Positions 34,313-45,115 of a DNA stretch of 64,000 bases are shown here, one piece after another. Under the pieces are notes generated by a model, which had not been told where the DNA came from, did no database searches, and saw only the letters and a list, made by a program, of their open reading frames with translations. Position numbers and translations under genes: made by a program. The stretch comes from Oscillospiraceae bacterium. Its GTDB lineage: Bacteria > Bacillota > Clostridia > Oscillospirales > Oscillospiraceae. The DNA lies in assembly GCA_030625685.1 (NCBI GenBank), contig DAOUQJ010000005.1, positions 1 through 64,000 of the forward strand, written 5' to 3'. Numbering within the stretch: the first letter of the stretch is position 1; the number at the start of each line of letters is the position of its first letter.

Positions 34313-35344
34313 GTGAAAATGCCGAAAGCTCAACAACGCCCTAGCGGAAACTGGCGTGTTCAAATTACAGTCGACGGAAAGCGTATGGGCGTTACTGGCG
34401 CAACAGAAGAAGAAGCTACACTCAAGGCTATGAATATCTTGCACGGCTCAGTACAGTACCTTAAAGAGCCATTATCTATCACTTTAGAAGAAGCCTATAC
34501 AAGATATATCGAAAGTAAAGATGCGATTCTATCCCCCTCCACAATAGCGGGGTACAAGCGATTACTGCGCACATCATTTCCAGCGTTAATGAAAAAGCCT
34601 CTACGCTCACTTACTTCAGAGCAAGTGCAACGCGAAGTAAATCAGATGGCAAAGTCTTTATCTCCTAAATCTCTTCGCAACGCACACGGATTACTAAACT
34701 CAGTGCTAAAGGATTACCATCCTGATTTTATTTTAAAAACTACTTTGCCACAAAAAGAAAAAATTGAAATCGCCATACCAAACGAAAGTGAAATTGAAAA
34801 AATCTGCACTGCTGCAAAAGGAACTCAAGTAGAGCTCCCTATTCTACTAGCATTTTGGCTCGGTCTACGTGCATCAGAAATCTGTGGTATACGATGGGAT
34901 GCAATTAAAGGCAATACACTTCACGTGAAAGAAGCTAAAGTCTATGCCGATAATCAAAGCGTTTCGAAATCAACAAAAACTTTTTCAGGCAACAGAAAAA
35001 TTGAATTGCCTACCTACCTTCTCAACTTGATAAACGAACAACCAAAAATCAATGACTATGTTGTACAGCTAAGTGGGCAAGCAATCTATAAAAGATTTGT
35101 TAGACTATGTGAACGCAATGAGCTACCTCACTTTCGCTTTCATGATCTCAGACATGCTAATGCATCTGTTATGCTGGCGTTAGGTGTACCAGATAAATAC
35201 GCCCAAGAACGAATGGGCCATGCTACAAATAACATGCTAAAAACAGTATATCAGCACACTATGGACGAAAAGAGAAACTCCGTAAATAATGCCGTAAATG
35301 CCTACTTTTCAGAGCTAATTGCACCCGAAAATGCACCCGAATAA
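34313..35344 (+). CDS. int: Tyrosine recombinase integrase
   Basis: 343 aa. GTG 34313 follows AGGAGGAAAAACAAT. N-terminal arm/SAM-like part (residues 1-150: EAYTRYIESKDAILSPSTIAGYKRLLRTSF). Catalytic part: Arg in WLGLRASEICGIRWD (about 180-194), HDLRHANAS (about 276-284), MGHATNNMLKTVYQH with His and nucleophile Tyr (about 301-315). It ends 30 nt before an ssrA 3'-end sequence, its presumed attachment core. Confidence 0.95.
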   Translation: MKMPKAQQRPSGNWRVQITVDGKRMGVTGATEEEATLKAMNILHGSVQYLKEPLSITLEEAYTRYIESKDAILSPSTIAGYKRLLRTSFPALMKKPLRSLTSEQVQREVNQMAKSLSPKSLRNAHGLLNSVLKDYHPDFILKTTLPQKEKIEIAIPNESEIEKICTAAKGTQVELPILLAFWLGLRASEICGIRWDAIKGNTLHVKEAKVYADNQSVSKSTKTFSGNRKIELPTYLLNLINEQPKINDYVVQLSGQAIYKRFVRLCERNELPHFRFHDLRHANASVMLALGVPDKYAQERMGHATNNMLKTVYQHTMDEKRNSVNNAVNAYFSELIAPENAPE

Positions 35345-35374
35345 ATATGAATCGTTGTATATCAACGGTTTTCA

Positions 35375-35413
35375 GGCTTTTAACAAGGGGTTCAACTCCC
35401 CTCGCCTCCACCA
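35375..35413 (+). other. Attachment site attR: 3' end of ssrA (tmRNA)
   Basis: The sequence AGGGGTTCAACTCCCCT (T-arm) followed by CGCCTCCACCA matches the 3' end of Firmicute tmRNA. It directly follows the integrase and is followed by a tmRNA-type terminator. The intact ssrA should sit beyond the left edge of the window with the other half of the att site. The core and its length are inferred from the copies at 45847 and 61440. Confidence 0.75.
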
Positions 35414-35417
35414 TAAA

Positions 35418-35455
35418 ACATTGCAAAATCAAACGATTTTGCAGTGTTTTTCTTT
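35418..35455 (+). terminator. Terminator of the ssrA 3' end
   Basis: ACATTGCAAAATC / GATTTTGCAGTGT (13 bp, one mismatch) with a T run. A terminator with the same layout follows the other two ssrA copies at 45876 and 61488. Confidence 0.85.
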
Positions 35456-35528
35456 ATTGCAATAATGTTGTTCGATTTTTAGTTTCGCAAGCTTTTGGTA
35501 GATATTTTGATAGATTTCAAAATTTAAC

Positions 35529-36028
35529 ATGTTAAGATTAAATTTAAGAAAGGCAGTGAAATATATAGCTAGACGCAGAAAAGAGCGCAATATTTCTTAC
35601 AATGACGTAAGAAATAGATACTACGTTAATTTAGAATATGGAAAAATCCTACTACTGGCAAGCAGATTAAAGAAACATAAACATTTGTCAAACTGTCTGA
35701 TGCTCGTTCAGCTTTACGAAAACACGAACTTGAGCGAGAAGTTGGTAAATCCGTTATCCCCAAAGAACTCACTCTATCCCAATGGTTAGAAAGTTGGATG
35801 TCTGATATGATTAAACTAATCAAATCTCCCACTACTATCTGCGGATATGAAAACATAATTTCATTCATATTAATCCCCCATTAGGTAATATCCCCCTTCA
35901 AAAAACACCCCTCAACAACTTCAACAGTATTATGCTTCTAAAATCCGAAATAAAGAACTGAGCACCAATACAGTACGTAAACATCATGATTTATTAAATG
36001 CCGCTCTTAAGGTTGCAGTCACACATTA
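35529..36028 (+). pseudogene. Broken second integrase (N-terminal half)
   Basis: Frames of an integrase with an arm-binding domain can be followed with frameshifts: ARRRKERNISYNDVRNRY, then KKHK-type and LSDARSALRKHELEREVGKSV, KELTLSQWLESWMSDMIKL, and KIRNKELSTNTVRKHHDLLNAALKVAV. The catalytic domain is missing: the sequence stops at 36028, next to the SLH terminator. It is unlike the intact integrase and marks another element at the site. Confidence 0.8.
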
Positions 36029-36052
36029 GTCACCTCTTTTAATATAAGATAT

Positions 36053-36080
36053 AAAGGACATGTTTATTTACATGCCCTTT
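36053..36080. terminator. Terminator of the giant SLH gene
   Basis: AAAGGACATGT / ACATGCCCTTT, 11 bp with one mismatch. It lies 25 nt beyond the SLH stop. Confidence 0.7.
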
Positions 36081-36104
36081 ATAATTAAATCCTATTTTAT
36101 TTAT

Positions 36105-39100
36105 TTAACTAGTTATCAAATTCCACATCATCTGTGCTACTTCTGCTCTTGTCGAAGTGCTAGTAGGTTTAAACTTACCATGACCACTTCCATTGATTAC
36201 ATCTGCTCCTATTAGGTATTCGCAACTCTCAATAGCATAGCCACTTACCATATCACTATCTGTAAAGTCATATAGACTATCACCATTATCTTCTAGTGTA
36301 TCTAATCTATCTGATACTTCTAGTGATTTAAATAGAATATATATCATTTCCTCACGAGTTATGGCTTCGTTTGGCTCAAATGTATCTCCATAGATTTCTG
36401 GTAAGATATCATTACCTTTTGCAATAGCAATATAATCTGTATACCATTTTCCTTCCTCTACATCAGAGTAAATATCATCACGCTTAGATGTTAAATCAAA
36501 ATATCTAACCATAATTGTAGTAAACTCTGCTCTTGTTATTTCACCATTAGGATTAAATAATCCATTACCGATGCCATTAACTACTTCTCTTGATGCTAAT
36601 GCTTCGATTGATTCTTTACCCCAATGATTAGTTATATCGTCAAATGATTTGTCTATATACATAAGTGCAAAATTAGATAAGTGATAAGTTTTAAAGGTTA
36701 ATTTTTCACCATCATAGACACCTTCTAATATTTCATAAGACCCATCATCTGCTAGATAGATAGCCACCATTTTATGATTCTCATAATCACCCTCTACTTC
36801 AATTTCTATTTCTAGTGGAATATCTGTAGAGAACGGAACTTTCACACCATCAACTATTAGACTTATATCAAAGACAGGTATGCCTATAGGAAAATCTCCT
36901 ATGCTTATATGATTAAAATAATCTGTATCTATTCTTTGGATAAATATTTCCACATCATCACCTTTATATTGAGATAATGATAAGCCATTTACATTAACTT
37001 TTACTTTATCACTTTCTACTTCAAACACTTTGTCCTTTCCAATATAGCTACTTGGTATTTCAGTTGAGTATTCATTCACTACTACTGTCTTAGTACTACT
37101 ACCTCCAGATGATGAGCCTCCACCACCTCCATTAGAGCTTGATGTTGTGGAGAAAGTTGCTACATTACTTTCATCTGATTCGTATGCAGTATTAGTTTCT
37201 TTAATCCTTTGTGTAAAATTATAGCTTGTACCAGCAGTTAGTCCACTAAATATGTTATTATTTTGCCACGCACCACCATTACATCTATATTCATAATTAG
37301 AAATAAGTTTTAATGTGATACTTGAAGTTGTGCTACTTTCTTTTGTTGGTGCATTAGGTGTATTAGGAGTTGCTTTATCTATACTAGAAGTTGCTGCACT
37401 TTCAATATAACCATCCTTTGTACCATTACCTATATCACTATCCCTTACTTCGATGGTTATTACTTTTCCTATCTCATTTTCTGTTAGAGTGTAAGTATTA
37501 GAAGTTGCATTAATTATATCTATACCATCAGCTTGCCATTGATATGTAAGTGTTCCTAACTCATTAGTTCCTGATAAACTTGTTGTTAGTTCTTCTCCAT
37601 AAACTGCATTACCTGTTATTGTTACTGTTCCTGTGAGTGCATTAGCAGGCAGACTACCTGTTCTTATTGTTATTGCAGAACTTGTTGTAGATGGATTATG
37701 AGTATTAGTCGCCATCACTCTTTGTGTAAATGTATAATCAGTATCTGGTGTAAGTCCAGTAAAAGCATTACTACTTTGCCAATCACTATTGATTTCCTTG
37801 TATTCATATCCTGCCACACTATCTAAAATAACGTTATTATGTGCATGACTAACTTCAACAGGTGCTGTAACTGCTCCTACATAATCAGCTTTTGCAGGAA
37901 TGATTGTATTGCTACTTGTTAAAGTGCCTGATTCAACATCAGATGTTATTTCTACTGTTAGATTCTCGCCAATATCATCTTCTGTAATTATGTATTGATT
38001 AGAATTTATACCTATATCTACTGTTCCTCGTTTCCACTGGTATGTAAGAGAACCTGAATTATTTGTTGCAGAAATATTAGCTATTAATGTTTCTCCATAT
38101 TGAGCTGAGCCATCATCTGTTATTGTTACTGTACCAGTTAAAGGGCTAACTCCAGCACTTGTAGCTGTAAGCTGAACATAATATGTGTCAGTTGAATCAG
38201 CTTTACCATCATTAGCTCTAAACCTTAGATTTGTTACTCCGGCACTATGAGGTATATACGAAAAGTTCTGACTTGCTGTTATTTCATTAGCTCCATTTAT
38301 TGATACTTTATAACTAAGAGCATCATTATCTGCATCTTCAAATATTGTACTTAAGTCTAAAGTATATGAGCTACTCACTTCTATACTATCTGTTACTGCA
38401 ACAGGAACAGTACTCATTCTATTAGGAATAGTATTATACTCCTCAGCATTTACACAATTAATAAAAATATTATAAGTTTCAGAAGTATCATCATCGTCAT
38501 ATGCAAACATTTCTATAAGTTTTATACCTGTAGATGTAGGAGTATATGTAAAATCGCTATCAGTATCATAGTCATCATATGATCCGCCACTAATTCTAAC
38601 TTCATACCCTATAGTATCACCATCAATATCTTCAAATATTGTTGACATATCAAGTGCAAACTCAGTATTAATGATATGGTCAATTAGTCTACTTGTACCT
38701 AAACCTGCTTTAATATTAGGCGGTGTGTTTACTGGTGCTGGATTAACTGTTAAAAGTATTTTACATTGATCTGTTGAATTTAATCTTCCATCAGTAGCAC
38801 CAAGCATTATATCATACAGTCCTGTCTGACTAGGAGTAAATGTGTATACAGGATCATTGCTTCTTGTTGGTGGTGCTCCATTTTCTGATATGATAAACTG
38901 TAAAGGATCACCATCAGCATCTTCAAAAATACTAGATAAATCTAAAGTATATACTTCTCCTAAATCCATACTCGTTGTTATTTGTGCAGGTATTCCAGCT
39001 TTTCTATTTGGTCTACTGTTAGAAGATGCTGTCGTATCAAGAATCACATTATATATATCTTGAGAATCGCTTACACCATCATTTGCTTTAAACTGATGAG

Positions 39101-41336
39101 TTGTTTCGCCTATTGAAGATGGTGCATATACATATAATCCACTATTACTTGTAATAGCTGTATATGAATTTCCATTATCAAGTGACACATAATAAGTCAA
39201 ACTATCTCCATCTACATCTTCAAAAATTGTAGTTAAATCAAGACCATAAGGATTATACATTTCTATACTTTCATTAGCAGTTTCAGGTACTCCAGATTTT
39301 CTGCTTGGTTCAGTATTTGCGACTGCGAGGGTTAAATTATATGGCATTCTAGTATCACAAAAGCCATCATTAGCAGTAAAGCTAAACTGATACTGACCTT
39401 TTACTGTTGGTGTAAAGGTATAGTTTTCTGTTACCTCGTTATAAGTCTGATTACTTCCATCATCAAAGTATAAATAGTAAGTTAAACTATCTCCATCATC
39501 ATCTTCGAATATAGTAGATAAATCTAAATCAAATGATGTATTCAGTGCACCTACAATCGTTTTATCATTTACAACACCACTCTTTATTGTAGGTGCATTG
39601 TTAGCGATATTTGCTTTTACTGTATATACTTTTGTACTACCATCAAGGGCTGTAACTGTATATTCGACAGGAGAAGTAAAATCTTGTGCTACACCTGAAG
39701 CTGGTGAAATTGTGGCATCATCAGATATAGTAATTGTAGGAGTAAGTGAAGTTACATCTCTATCATGTTCTACATCAAAATTTACTGTTTTGTTTTCTTC
39801 GTTAACAATACCTACTATATTTCCCCCATCAAAAGTAAAAGATGTTATATCTTTTTCATCGCTAGGTGCTTCTGTCACTCTAACATAATAATGTTTTGTA
39901 GTTGACCCATTTTGTGCTCTTACTGTGTAGTGAAATAAATCTGCTTGATTATTAGAACTTGTTCCTGAAAAGTCTTGTGCTACCCCACTTGCAGGTGATA
40001 CAGTTGCTAGTGGTGATACCTGTATTGTTGGAACTAAAGATGATACATCTGTACCATAAGGAACAGTAAACCATATCCAATTAGTATTAGCAATATGCCC
40101 TTCTACTCTCGGTGAAAACTCATCAAAAGAAAAAGATAATACATCAGCTTCTGTGCTTAGAGGAGGCAAGTTCCACCCATACCATTTATTATCCATTACT
40201 CCATCAGCACTATCGTATGCTATTCTTGAATTAAAAGGAATATATATCTTTCTATCAACAGGTAGACCATTAAAGGCATTAGCTCCGACTGTTGGTGGCA
40301 CAGCACCAGGAGTTAAACTTCTAAGATTTGTGCAACCTTCAAATGCATTATTACCTATTGTTGTAAGGCGAGGTATACTAAGTGATTCTAAACTAGTATT
40401 ATTTTGAAATGCACAAGGGTCTATAGTCTGAAGTTTAGGCATTGTTACACTCTCTAAACTTGTATTATTATAAAAAGCATAATCATCAACATAAGTTACA
40501 CTTGGAAACCATGCAGTTTTTAAAGAAACACAGTTTTGAAATGCTGCATATCCTACTCGCTCAAGATTAGTGAAATTTGCTACTCTCAAAACATCACTCT
40601 CAGCAAAAGCATAATCACCTAACGTTGTTGTATTGATTGAAGTAAAATCTGTTAAGGCATTATTATTATAAAAGGCATAATTACCTATATAAGTTAATGA
40701 GCCATTTGTTCTAACTGTTCTAAGTGATGTATCTTCATAAAAGGCACGATCACTTATCTTCTGCGTGCCTTCAAGATCGATATAAGGCAGTGATGTACAA
40801 TACGAAAATGCACCTACACCTATTGTTTCTATTGCATCAGTTGAACTGAAATCTGTTAGATTATGACAATGGTGAAAAGCATAATCACCAACTAAATCAA
40901 TAGTCGTACCTGTAGCTTCAAAATTCTTAAGCCCATGTCCTGCTCCAAAACTATAATAAAAAGTCTGTGCAGGAATTTCATTTAGTGCTAACTCTGCGTG
41001 GCTAATCTTCAAATGTTCAAAGTTTTTGTACCAAGTTTTTATTGTATCAAAATCAGTACCATTAAGCTTTATAGTGCTATATTCACTATCATCTCCTCCG
41101 GGCCAACTCCATACACCATCAAAGTATAGAGTATCTGCATCAAAAGTATCATAATATGTTAACACAAGCCATGCCATTTCACCTGCTGCATGTGATTTAT
41201 AAGTAACTGTTTTTTTTCCAGTAATCCCATCAATATTTGAAGTTATATATGCAGCCTCTGCAACAGGTATATTAGAAGCCATAATCATAACAACTAATAA
41301 TAAAGAAACTACAGCTTTTCTTAATCTATTCTTCAT
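36105..41336 (-). CDS. Giant SLH-anchored surface protein with LRR and Ig/cadherin-like repeats
   Basis: 1743 aa. Signal peptide 1-29 (LLLVVMIMASNIPVAEA). BspA-type LRR_5 repeats ~110-350 (NNTSLESVTMPKLQTIDP). Two DUF5018-like beta modules ~400-575. Five cadherin-like repeats of ~95 aa at ~579-1058, each with LDLSTIFEDxDGDxLTYY, a likely calcium-binding pattern. Two Ig/FN3-like pairs ~1060-1400. A Gly/Ser linker near 1405. Three SLH domains ~1561-1743 anchor it to wall polymer. It overlaps the collar-domain gene by 11 nt. Confidence 0.95.
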   Translation of the reverse strand: MKNRLRKAVVSLLLVVMIMASNIPVAEAAYITSNIDGITGKKTVTYKSHAAGEMAWLVLTYYDTFDADTLYFDGVWSWPGGDDSEYSTIKLNGTDFDTIKTWYKNFEHLKISHAELALNEIPAQTFYYSFGAGHGLKNFEATGTTIDLVGDYAFHHCHNLTDFSSTDAIETIGVGAFSYCTSLPYIDLEGTQKISDRAFYEDTSLRTVRTNGSLTYIGNYAFYNNNALTDFTSINTTTLGDYAFAESDVLRVANFTNLERVGYAAFQNCVSLKTAWFPSVTYVDDYAFYNNTSLESVTMPKLQTIDPCAFQNNTSLESLSIPRLTTIGNNAFEGCTNLRSLTPGAVPPTVGANAFNGLPVDRKIYIPFNSRIAYDSADGVMDNKWYGWNLPPLSTEADVLSFSFDEFSPRVEGHIANTNWIWFTVPYGTDVSSLVPTIQVSPLATVSPASGVAQDFSGTSSNNQADLFHYTVRAQNGSTTKHYYVRVTEAPSDEKDITSFTFDGGNIVGIVNEENKTVNFDVEHDRDVTSLTPTITISDDATISPASGVAQDFTSPVEYTVTALDGSTKVYTVKANIANNAPTIKSGVVNDKTIVGALNTSFDLDLSTIFEDDDGDSLTYYLYFDDGSNQTYNEVTENYTFTPTVKGQYQFSFTANDGFCDTRMPYNLTLAVANTEPSRKSGVPETANESIEMYNPYGLDLTTIFEDVDGDSLTYYVSLDNGNSYTAITSNSGLYVYAPSSIGETTHQFKANDGVSDSQDIYNVILDTTASSNSRPNRKAGIPAQITTSMDLGEVYTLDLSSIFEDADGDPLQFIISENGAPPTRSNDPVYTFTPSQTGLYDIMLGATDGRLNSTDQCKILLTVNPAPVNTPPNIKAGLGTSRLIDHIINTEFALDMSTIFEDIDGDTIGYEVRISGGSYDDYDTDSDFTYTPTSTGIKLIEMFAYDDDDTSETYNIFINCVNAEEYNTIPNRMSTVPVAVTDSIEVSSSYTLDLSTIFEDADNDALSYKVSINGANEITASQNFSYIPHSAGVTNLRFRANDGKADSTDTYYVQLTATSAGVSPLTGTVTITDDGSAQYGETLIANISATNNSGSLTYQWKRGTVDIGINSNQYIITEDDIGENLTVEITSDVESGTLTSSNTIIPAKADYVGAVTAPVEVSHAHNNVILDSVAGYEYKEINSDWQSSNAFTGLTPDTDYTFTQRVMATNTHNPSTTSSAITIRTGSLPANALTGTVTITGNAVYGEELTTSLSGTNELGTLTYQWQADGIDIINATSNTYTLTENEIGKVITIEVRDSDIGNGTKDGYIESAATSSIDKATPNTPNAPTKESSTTSSITLKLISNYEYRCNGGAWQNNNIFSGLTAGTSYNFTQRIKETNTAYESDESNVATFSTTSSSNGGGGGSSSGGSSTKTVVVNEYSTEIPSSYIGKDKVFEVESDKVKVNVNGLSLSQYKGDDVEIFIQRIDTDYFNHISIGDFPIGIPVFDISLIVDGVKVPFSTDIPLEIEIEVEGDYENHKMVAIYLADDGSYEILEGVYDGEKLTFKTYHLSNFALMYIDKSFDDITNHWGKESIEALASREVVNGIGNGLFNPNGEITRAEFTTIMVRYFDLTSKRDDIYSDVEEGKWYTDYIAIAKGNDILPEIYGDTFEPNEAITREEMIYILFKSLEVSDRLDTLEDNGDSLYDFTDSDMVSGYAIESCEYLIGADVINGSGHGKFKPTSTSTRAEVAQMMWNLITS

Positions 41337-41580
41337 TTTCTACCTCCTCAATTTTTGGTAGTTCGCCATTATAGGCAATACAGTACATCATACCTTTTGG
41401 TACATCATGTCTTAAATCAGGTAATGAAAAGTGTGTCTTATCACTTTTGCCATACTTTTTACCTATCATCATATATAGTTTTGGGTATTTATTCATCTCT
41501 AGCAATGTCCCATTACATTCTAGATAATCACTAGGTATATCATCATAGGCAAATAGTCTAATCTCTCCTACATTTTGCAT
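41326..41580 (-). CDS. Phage tail-collar-domain protein
   Basis: 84 aa with one collar (MdpB-like) domain: GEIRLFAYDDIPSDYLECNGTLL, YPKLYMMIGKKYG, FSLPDLRHDVPKGMMY. In phages such domains cap tail fibres; here a stand-alone copy is cotranslated with a cell-surface SLH protein. It may act as an adhesin tip, an inference from context. Confidence 0.88.
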   Translation of the reverse strand: MQNVGEIRLFAYDDIPSDYLECNGTLLEMNKYPKLYMMIGKKYGKSDKTHFSLPDLRHDVPKGMMYCIAYNGELPKIEEVENEE

Positions 41581-41660
41581 GCTAATCCTCCTTATAATTT
41601 GTTATCTTAATTATAGGGATATAATTTTTTCAAAACATCAGCCAAAAGTTATATTTCATG

Positions 41661-41694
41661 AAAAAAACCCAACTTTTTTCAAAGTCAGGTTTTT
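41661..41694 (-). terminator. Terminator of the LuxR-type regulator
   Basis: AAAAACCTGACTTT / AAAGTTGGGTTTTT read on the minus strand, two mismatches, then a T run. It sits 17 nt after the regulator stop and before the collar gene promoter region. Confidence 0.8.
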
Positions 41695-41710
41695 GTATTG
41701 ATTTCATTTT

Positions 41711-44700
41711 TTATATAATTCTTAGTTCTTTAGCCTTATCTACAGCTTTTAATCTACTATTAACCTCAAGTTTTCCATAGATGCTACTTAAGTGGGCTTT
41801 TACTGTTCCAATTGATATGTTTTCAGATTCACTAATCTCATTATTGGTTTTTCCTTTAGACAGTAACTTTAATATCTCTATTTCTCTAAAGGTTAGTATT
41901 TCACTAAGGTCATCTATTTTTTCACTTGTTTTATCATGAAGTCTAGATATAAGTTCATTTCTATGATTATTAATAAATTTCAAGATGTCCTTATCATATT
42001 TTTCTTTATGGTCTAAATATATGACAGCAATAACTTCACCTTTATAAGTAAGAGGAATGCACTTTGTAAGCATATCTTCATTTTTAGAAATAATTTCTTC
42101 TTTCGTCCTAACCACATAGTTTATAAGCTCTTTTTTTATGATTTTATTATACTTAATCAAAATAGGTTTTATATGTACTTTAGTCTGCCCATTGTTTTCA
42201 AAGGCTATATATTCATCGGCTTCATTAAGTGTAATAATAGCACTATAAGAGGATTTATAACTTTCATTAAGAGTATCTAATAAGTATTTACAAAATTCAT
42301 CTTTATCCATTAAGCTAATATCTTTAATTATATTTTCAGCAATCATTTCACTATCATCATAGATATTTTTAATAGCTTTTGCTCCTAAAATTTCTAAATA
42401 CTTTACAGCTTCTTTTTTGTAAAACTGGGCAAGTAGTGTATTCTCTTCATTTATTTTTATTGCTAATAAGTTACCGATAGCAATAAGTAATGAATTGTTT
42501 TTTCCTTTAGCTAAACCTATACCTTCATTTATCATTCCAAGACTTAGATATCTGTTACCAAACTGATTTTCATAGATGGCTTTCATAAATAAATATCTTG
42601 ATATATGATTTTCCTTGTAGTTATCTGTTACTGTTTTAAAAAAGTTAAGTATCCTATCTATTTCATTAAGGTTAGTATTCTTTTCATCATCAGAAGTAAT
42701 GTTATTGTGGTGCATAATTCTAATAAGTGCAGAAATAAAATTAATATCCGTATAGACTATATGTCCTTTAGCTTCATCAAACATCTTTGTTACAAGAGTA
42801 ATTTTACTATATGCTTTATCTACTTTATTCTTTAAGAATAATCCTAAAATCTCAAACCATATGCTTACTAAATCTTTAGATTGTAATTCTTCACAATTTG
42901 CAGTTGCAAAACTTTCTTCTTTCATAGCATTTTCATATGATGTAGCTATTATATTTACATATGTACTGATATAAGAGTTTTCTGCTAGTGTAATATCTGT
43001 TAAATCTAAAGTTCTTTGCTTAATTATATTAATGGATTCGTCAATATTCTTTCCGATATTAGAATAAGCAAAAAGCATACTACTAAGGGTATATGAAAAA
43101 TGAGGTATGTACCCGTTTTCAAGGCACTCATTATTCACTGTTTCTAATAGTTTAGTAGTGTCTAAAATATCATTTGACCAGTGATGTACAAAAGTTAAGT
43201 AAAATGAATATGTTTCTATCCTTAATTCTTCATCTTCTACACCATCTATATTAGCTAGAATAATATCTGAATAATACTTAACTTTTTCGTAATCATCAAA
43301 CATATAAAACATCACAAATGAAAGTGCTGTAAGTCCAAATATTTTATAACTGCTATCATCATCAAGTGATATTTTTGCCATAGAAATCATTATGTAAATA
43401 AAATCATTTATGCTAGTGTTTTTTGCAGGTGGCATAATTTTATACAAGACATAGATAGGAGTTATTGTATTTTTTTCATATGTATTAAGCCTAGCCTTTA
43501 AGTCAATGTCATTATTTAGTTCAGCAATTAAGTTATTAGTTTCATTAATATCGTAAGTATACCCAAGTAATGCTAGCATAGCTTTACCTGTTTCTATTGC
43601 TTTAGTATCTTCACCAATATATCTATAAAACTCTAACTGCTTGTCATATATTTCAAGTAGATAATCACTATCTAGATACTCATCTAGTAAATATGTAAAT
43701 ATCTCTTCGGCTTCATTTATTTCAACTTTAGCATATAAACATTCAATTTTCATTAGTTTAATACTGACCTTAATTTCAGTATCTACTTCTATAATAGTTT
43801 CTGCCTCTTCAATATACTTTACAGCTTTGTTTGCTAATTTATATGACTGATTGTTAATACTGCTTTTAGCTAGATCAAATACTGCTTCAAACCAATTATA
43901 AGCAAAATCATCTTGCCATTTTTTAATATCTGTCTCAATAATATTATGGACATAATGCTTTATGTCATATCCTTTATCAAGTAATCTAGATGCTATATCA
44001 AAATTAATGTTTTCTTTTGACTTTAAATCTAACTTAGATAAAACATATTCTAAGATAATATCATGAGCTAAAATATACTTTTCTGATGTTTCAAATATAA
44101 AGTTTTTTGCTTTAAGCGAAGTTATAGTGCTACCTATTTCAATATCATCAAACAAAACATTAATTAGATTTTTATCAAGTTCACCAAATAGCCATGCCAT
44201 ATAATTAAGAAGATTATTTTCCTCATAACTTAAGCTATTTAATCTTGATAGCATTATTTCTTCTATCCCATCAAAAGCTTTAGATAGAGATAATTTATTT
44301 ATATGAACTATATCTCCATCAATTATATGTTTCTCTTTTAGTTCTTCAATTGCTTTTAAAATATAAAAAGGGTTGCCTAAAGTAATACTATATATATATC
44401 TTACTAAATACTTTTTATTTTGTATGTTTTTACTTGTGTTTGTTATAATAATTTTTTCTATATCTTCTTCACTAAAAGGTTCTAACTCTATGCACGGATA
44501 TATTTTTTCTTCTTTTAAAAAATACTTGAATTCACTTCTGTAAGAAATAATAAAAAAGATTGAAATCATCTTATCTTTTATAATTGCCTTTATAACATCT
44601 TTACTATTATCGTTAGAAAATTGTACATCATCTAAAAAAACACATAAAGACATACAATTGCTTATTAATTTTAAAAATTTCTTTATAGCATTGCTGACCT

Positions 44701-45115
44701 TATATTTCTCTTTAGAATAATTTTTTACTGTTTTAGCTTTAACATCAGAATAAATCTTGTAATATAAATCACTAAAGTTTACAAGATAGCCAAGGTCATT
44801 TCCTATTATATTTTTAGTTTGGTATATAAGTGGCTTATATTCATTGTCAGAGAGCATGAGTATTTCTATAAACAACTTATTTATAAGCTCATTTAATAAA
44901 CCAAACTCATCTATTGATGATTTTGATTGTTTACACTTAATAATCTTTATATCCTTATATTTCTCTAATAAATTAGTTACTCCATAGGTTTTGCCTATTC
45001 CTGCTATACCTTTAACAAAAAGTATTTTTTTATCAGATTTAATGAAATTATTATGTGATTTTTCTATTTGTAATTTCAATTCTTCTCTACCGATTATTAA
45101 GTTAATATTATCCAA
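41711..45115 (-). CDS. Large ATPase-TPR-LuxR transcription regulator (MalT/PknK-like)
   Basis: About 1134 aa. The start is taken as TTG 45115 (GAGGTGAGAAAT upstream); an upstream in-frame start adds 11 residues. P-loop GIAGIGKTYGV near residue 45 and CVFLDDVQFSND near 165 form a STAND-type ATPase. A long helical TPR-like middle follows, then a GAF-like part near 950-1050 and a C-terminal LuxR HTH (ILTFREIEILKLLSKGKTNNEISESENISIGTVKAHLSSIYGKL). It is probably the regulator of the adjacent surface genes. Confidence 0.9.
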   Translation of the reverse strand: MDNINLIIGREELKLQIEKSHNNFIKSDKKILFVKGIAGIGKTYGVTNLLEKYKDIKIIKCKQSKSSIDEFGLLNELINKLFIEILMLSDNEYKPLIYQTKNIIGNDLGYLVNFSDLYYKIYSDVKAKTVKNYSKEKYKVSNAIKKFLKLISNCMSLCVFLDDVQFSNDNSKDVIKAIIKDKMISIFFIISYRSEFKYFLKEEKIYPCIELEPFSEEDIEKIIITNTSKNIQNKKYLVRYIYSITLGNPFYILKAIEELKEKHIIDGDIVHINKLSLSKAFDGIEEIMLSRLNSLSYEENNLLNYMAWLFGELDKNLINVLFDDIEIGSTITSLKAKNFIFETSEKYILAHDIILEYVLSKLDLKSKENINFDIASRLLDKGYDIKHYVHNIIETDIKKWQDDFAYNWFEAVFDLAKSSINNQSYKLANKAVKYIEEAETIIEVDTEIKVSIKLMKIECLYAKVEINEAEEIFTYLLDEYLDSDYLLEIYDKQLEFYRYIGEDTKAIETGKAMLALLGYTYDINETNNLIAELNNDIDLKARLNTYEKNTITPIYVLYKIMPPAKNTSINDFIYIMISMAKISLDDDSSYKIFGLTALSFVMFYMFDDYEKVKYYSDIILANIDGVEDEELRIETYSFYLTFVHHWSNDILDTTKLLETVNNECLENGYIPHFSYTLSSMLFAYSNIGKNIDESINIIKQRTLDLTDITLAENSYISTYVNIIATSYENAMKEESFATANCEELQSKDLVSIWFEILGLFLKNKVDKAYSKITLVTKMFDEAKGHIVYTDINFISALIRIMHHNNITSDDEKNTNLNEIDRILNFFKTVTDNYKENHISRYLFMKAIYENQFGNRYLSLGMINEGIGLAKGKNNSLLIAIGNLLAIKINEENTLLAQFYKKEAVKYLEILGAKAIKNIYDDSEMIAENIIKDISLMDKDEFCKYLLDTLNESYKSSYSAIITLNEADEYIAFENNGQTKVHIKPILIKYNKIIKKELINYVVRTKEEIISKNEDMLTKCIPLTYKGEVIAVIYLDHKEKYDKDILKFINNHRNELISRLHDKTSEKIDDLSEILTFREIEILKLLSKGKTNNEISESENISIGTVKAHLSSIYGKLEVNSRLKAVDKAKELRII

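Noticed and set aside
35347-35535. 62-residue frame across the ssrA end
   Set aside because: It runs through the attachment site and terminator and has no ribosome binding site.
36105-41336. Diversity-generating retroelement acting on the collar or surface gene
   Set aside because: No reverse transcriptase, no template repeat and no variable-repeat pair were seen.
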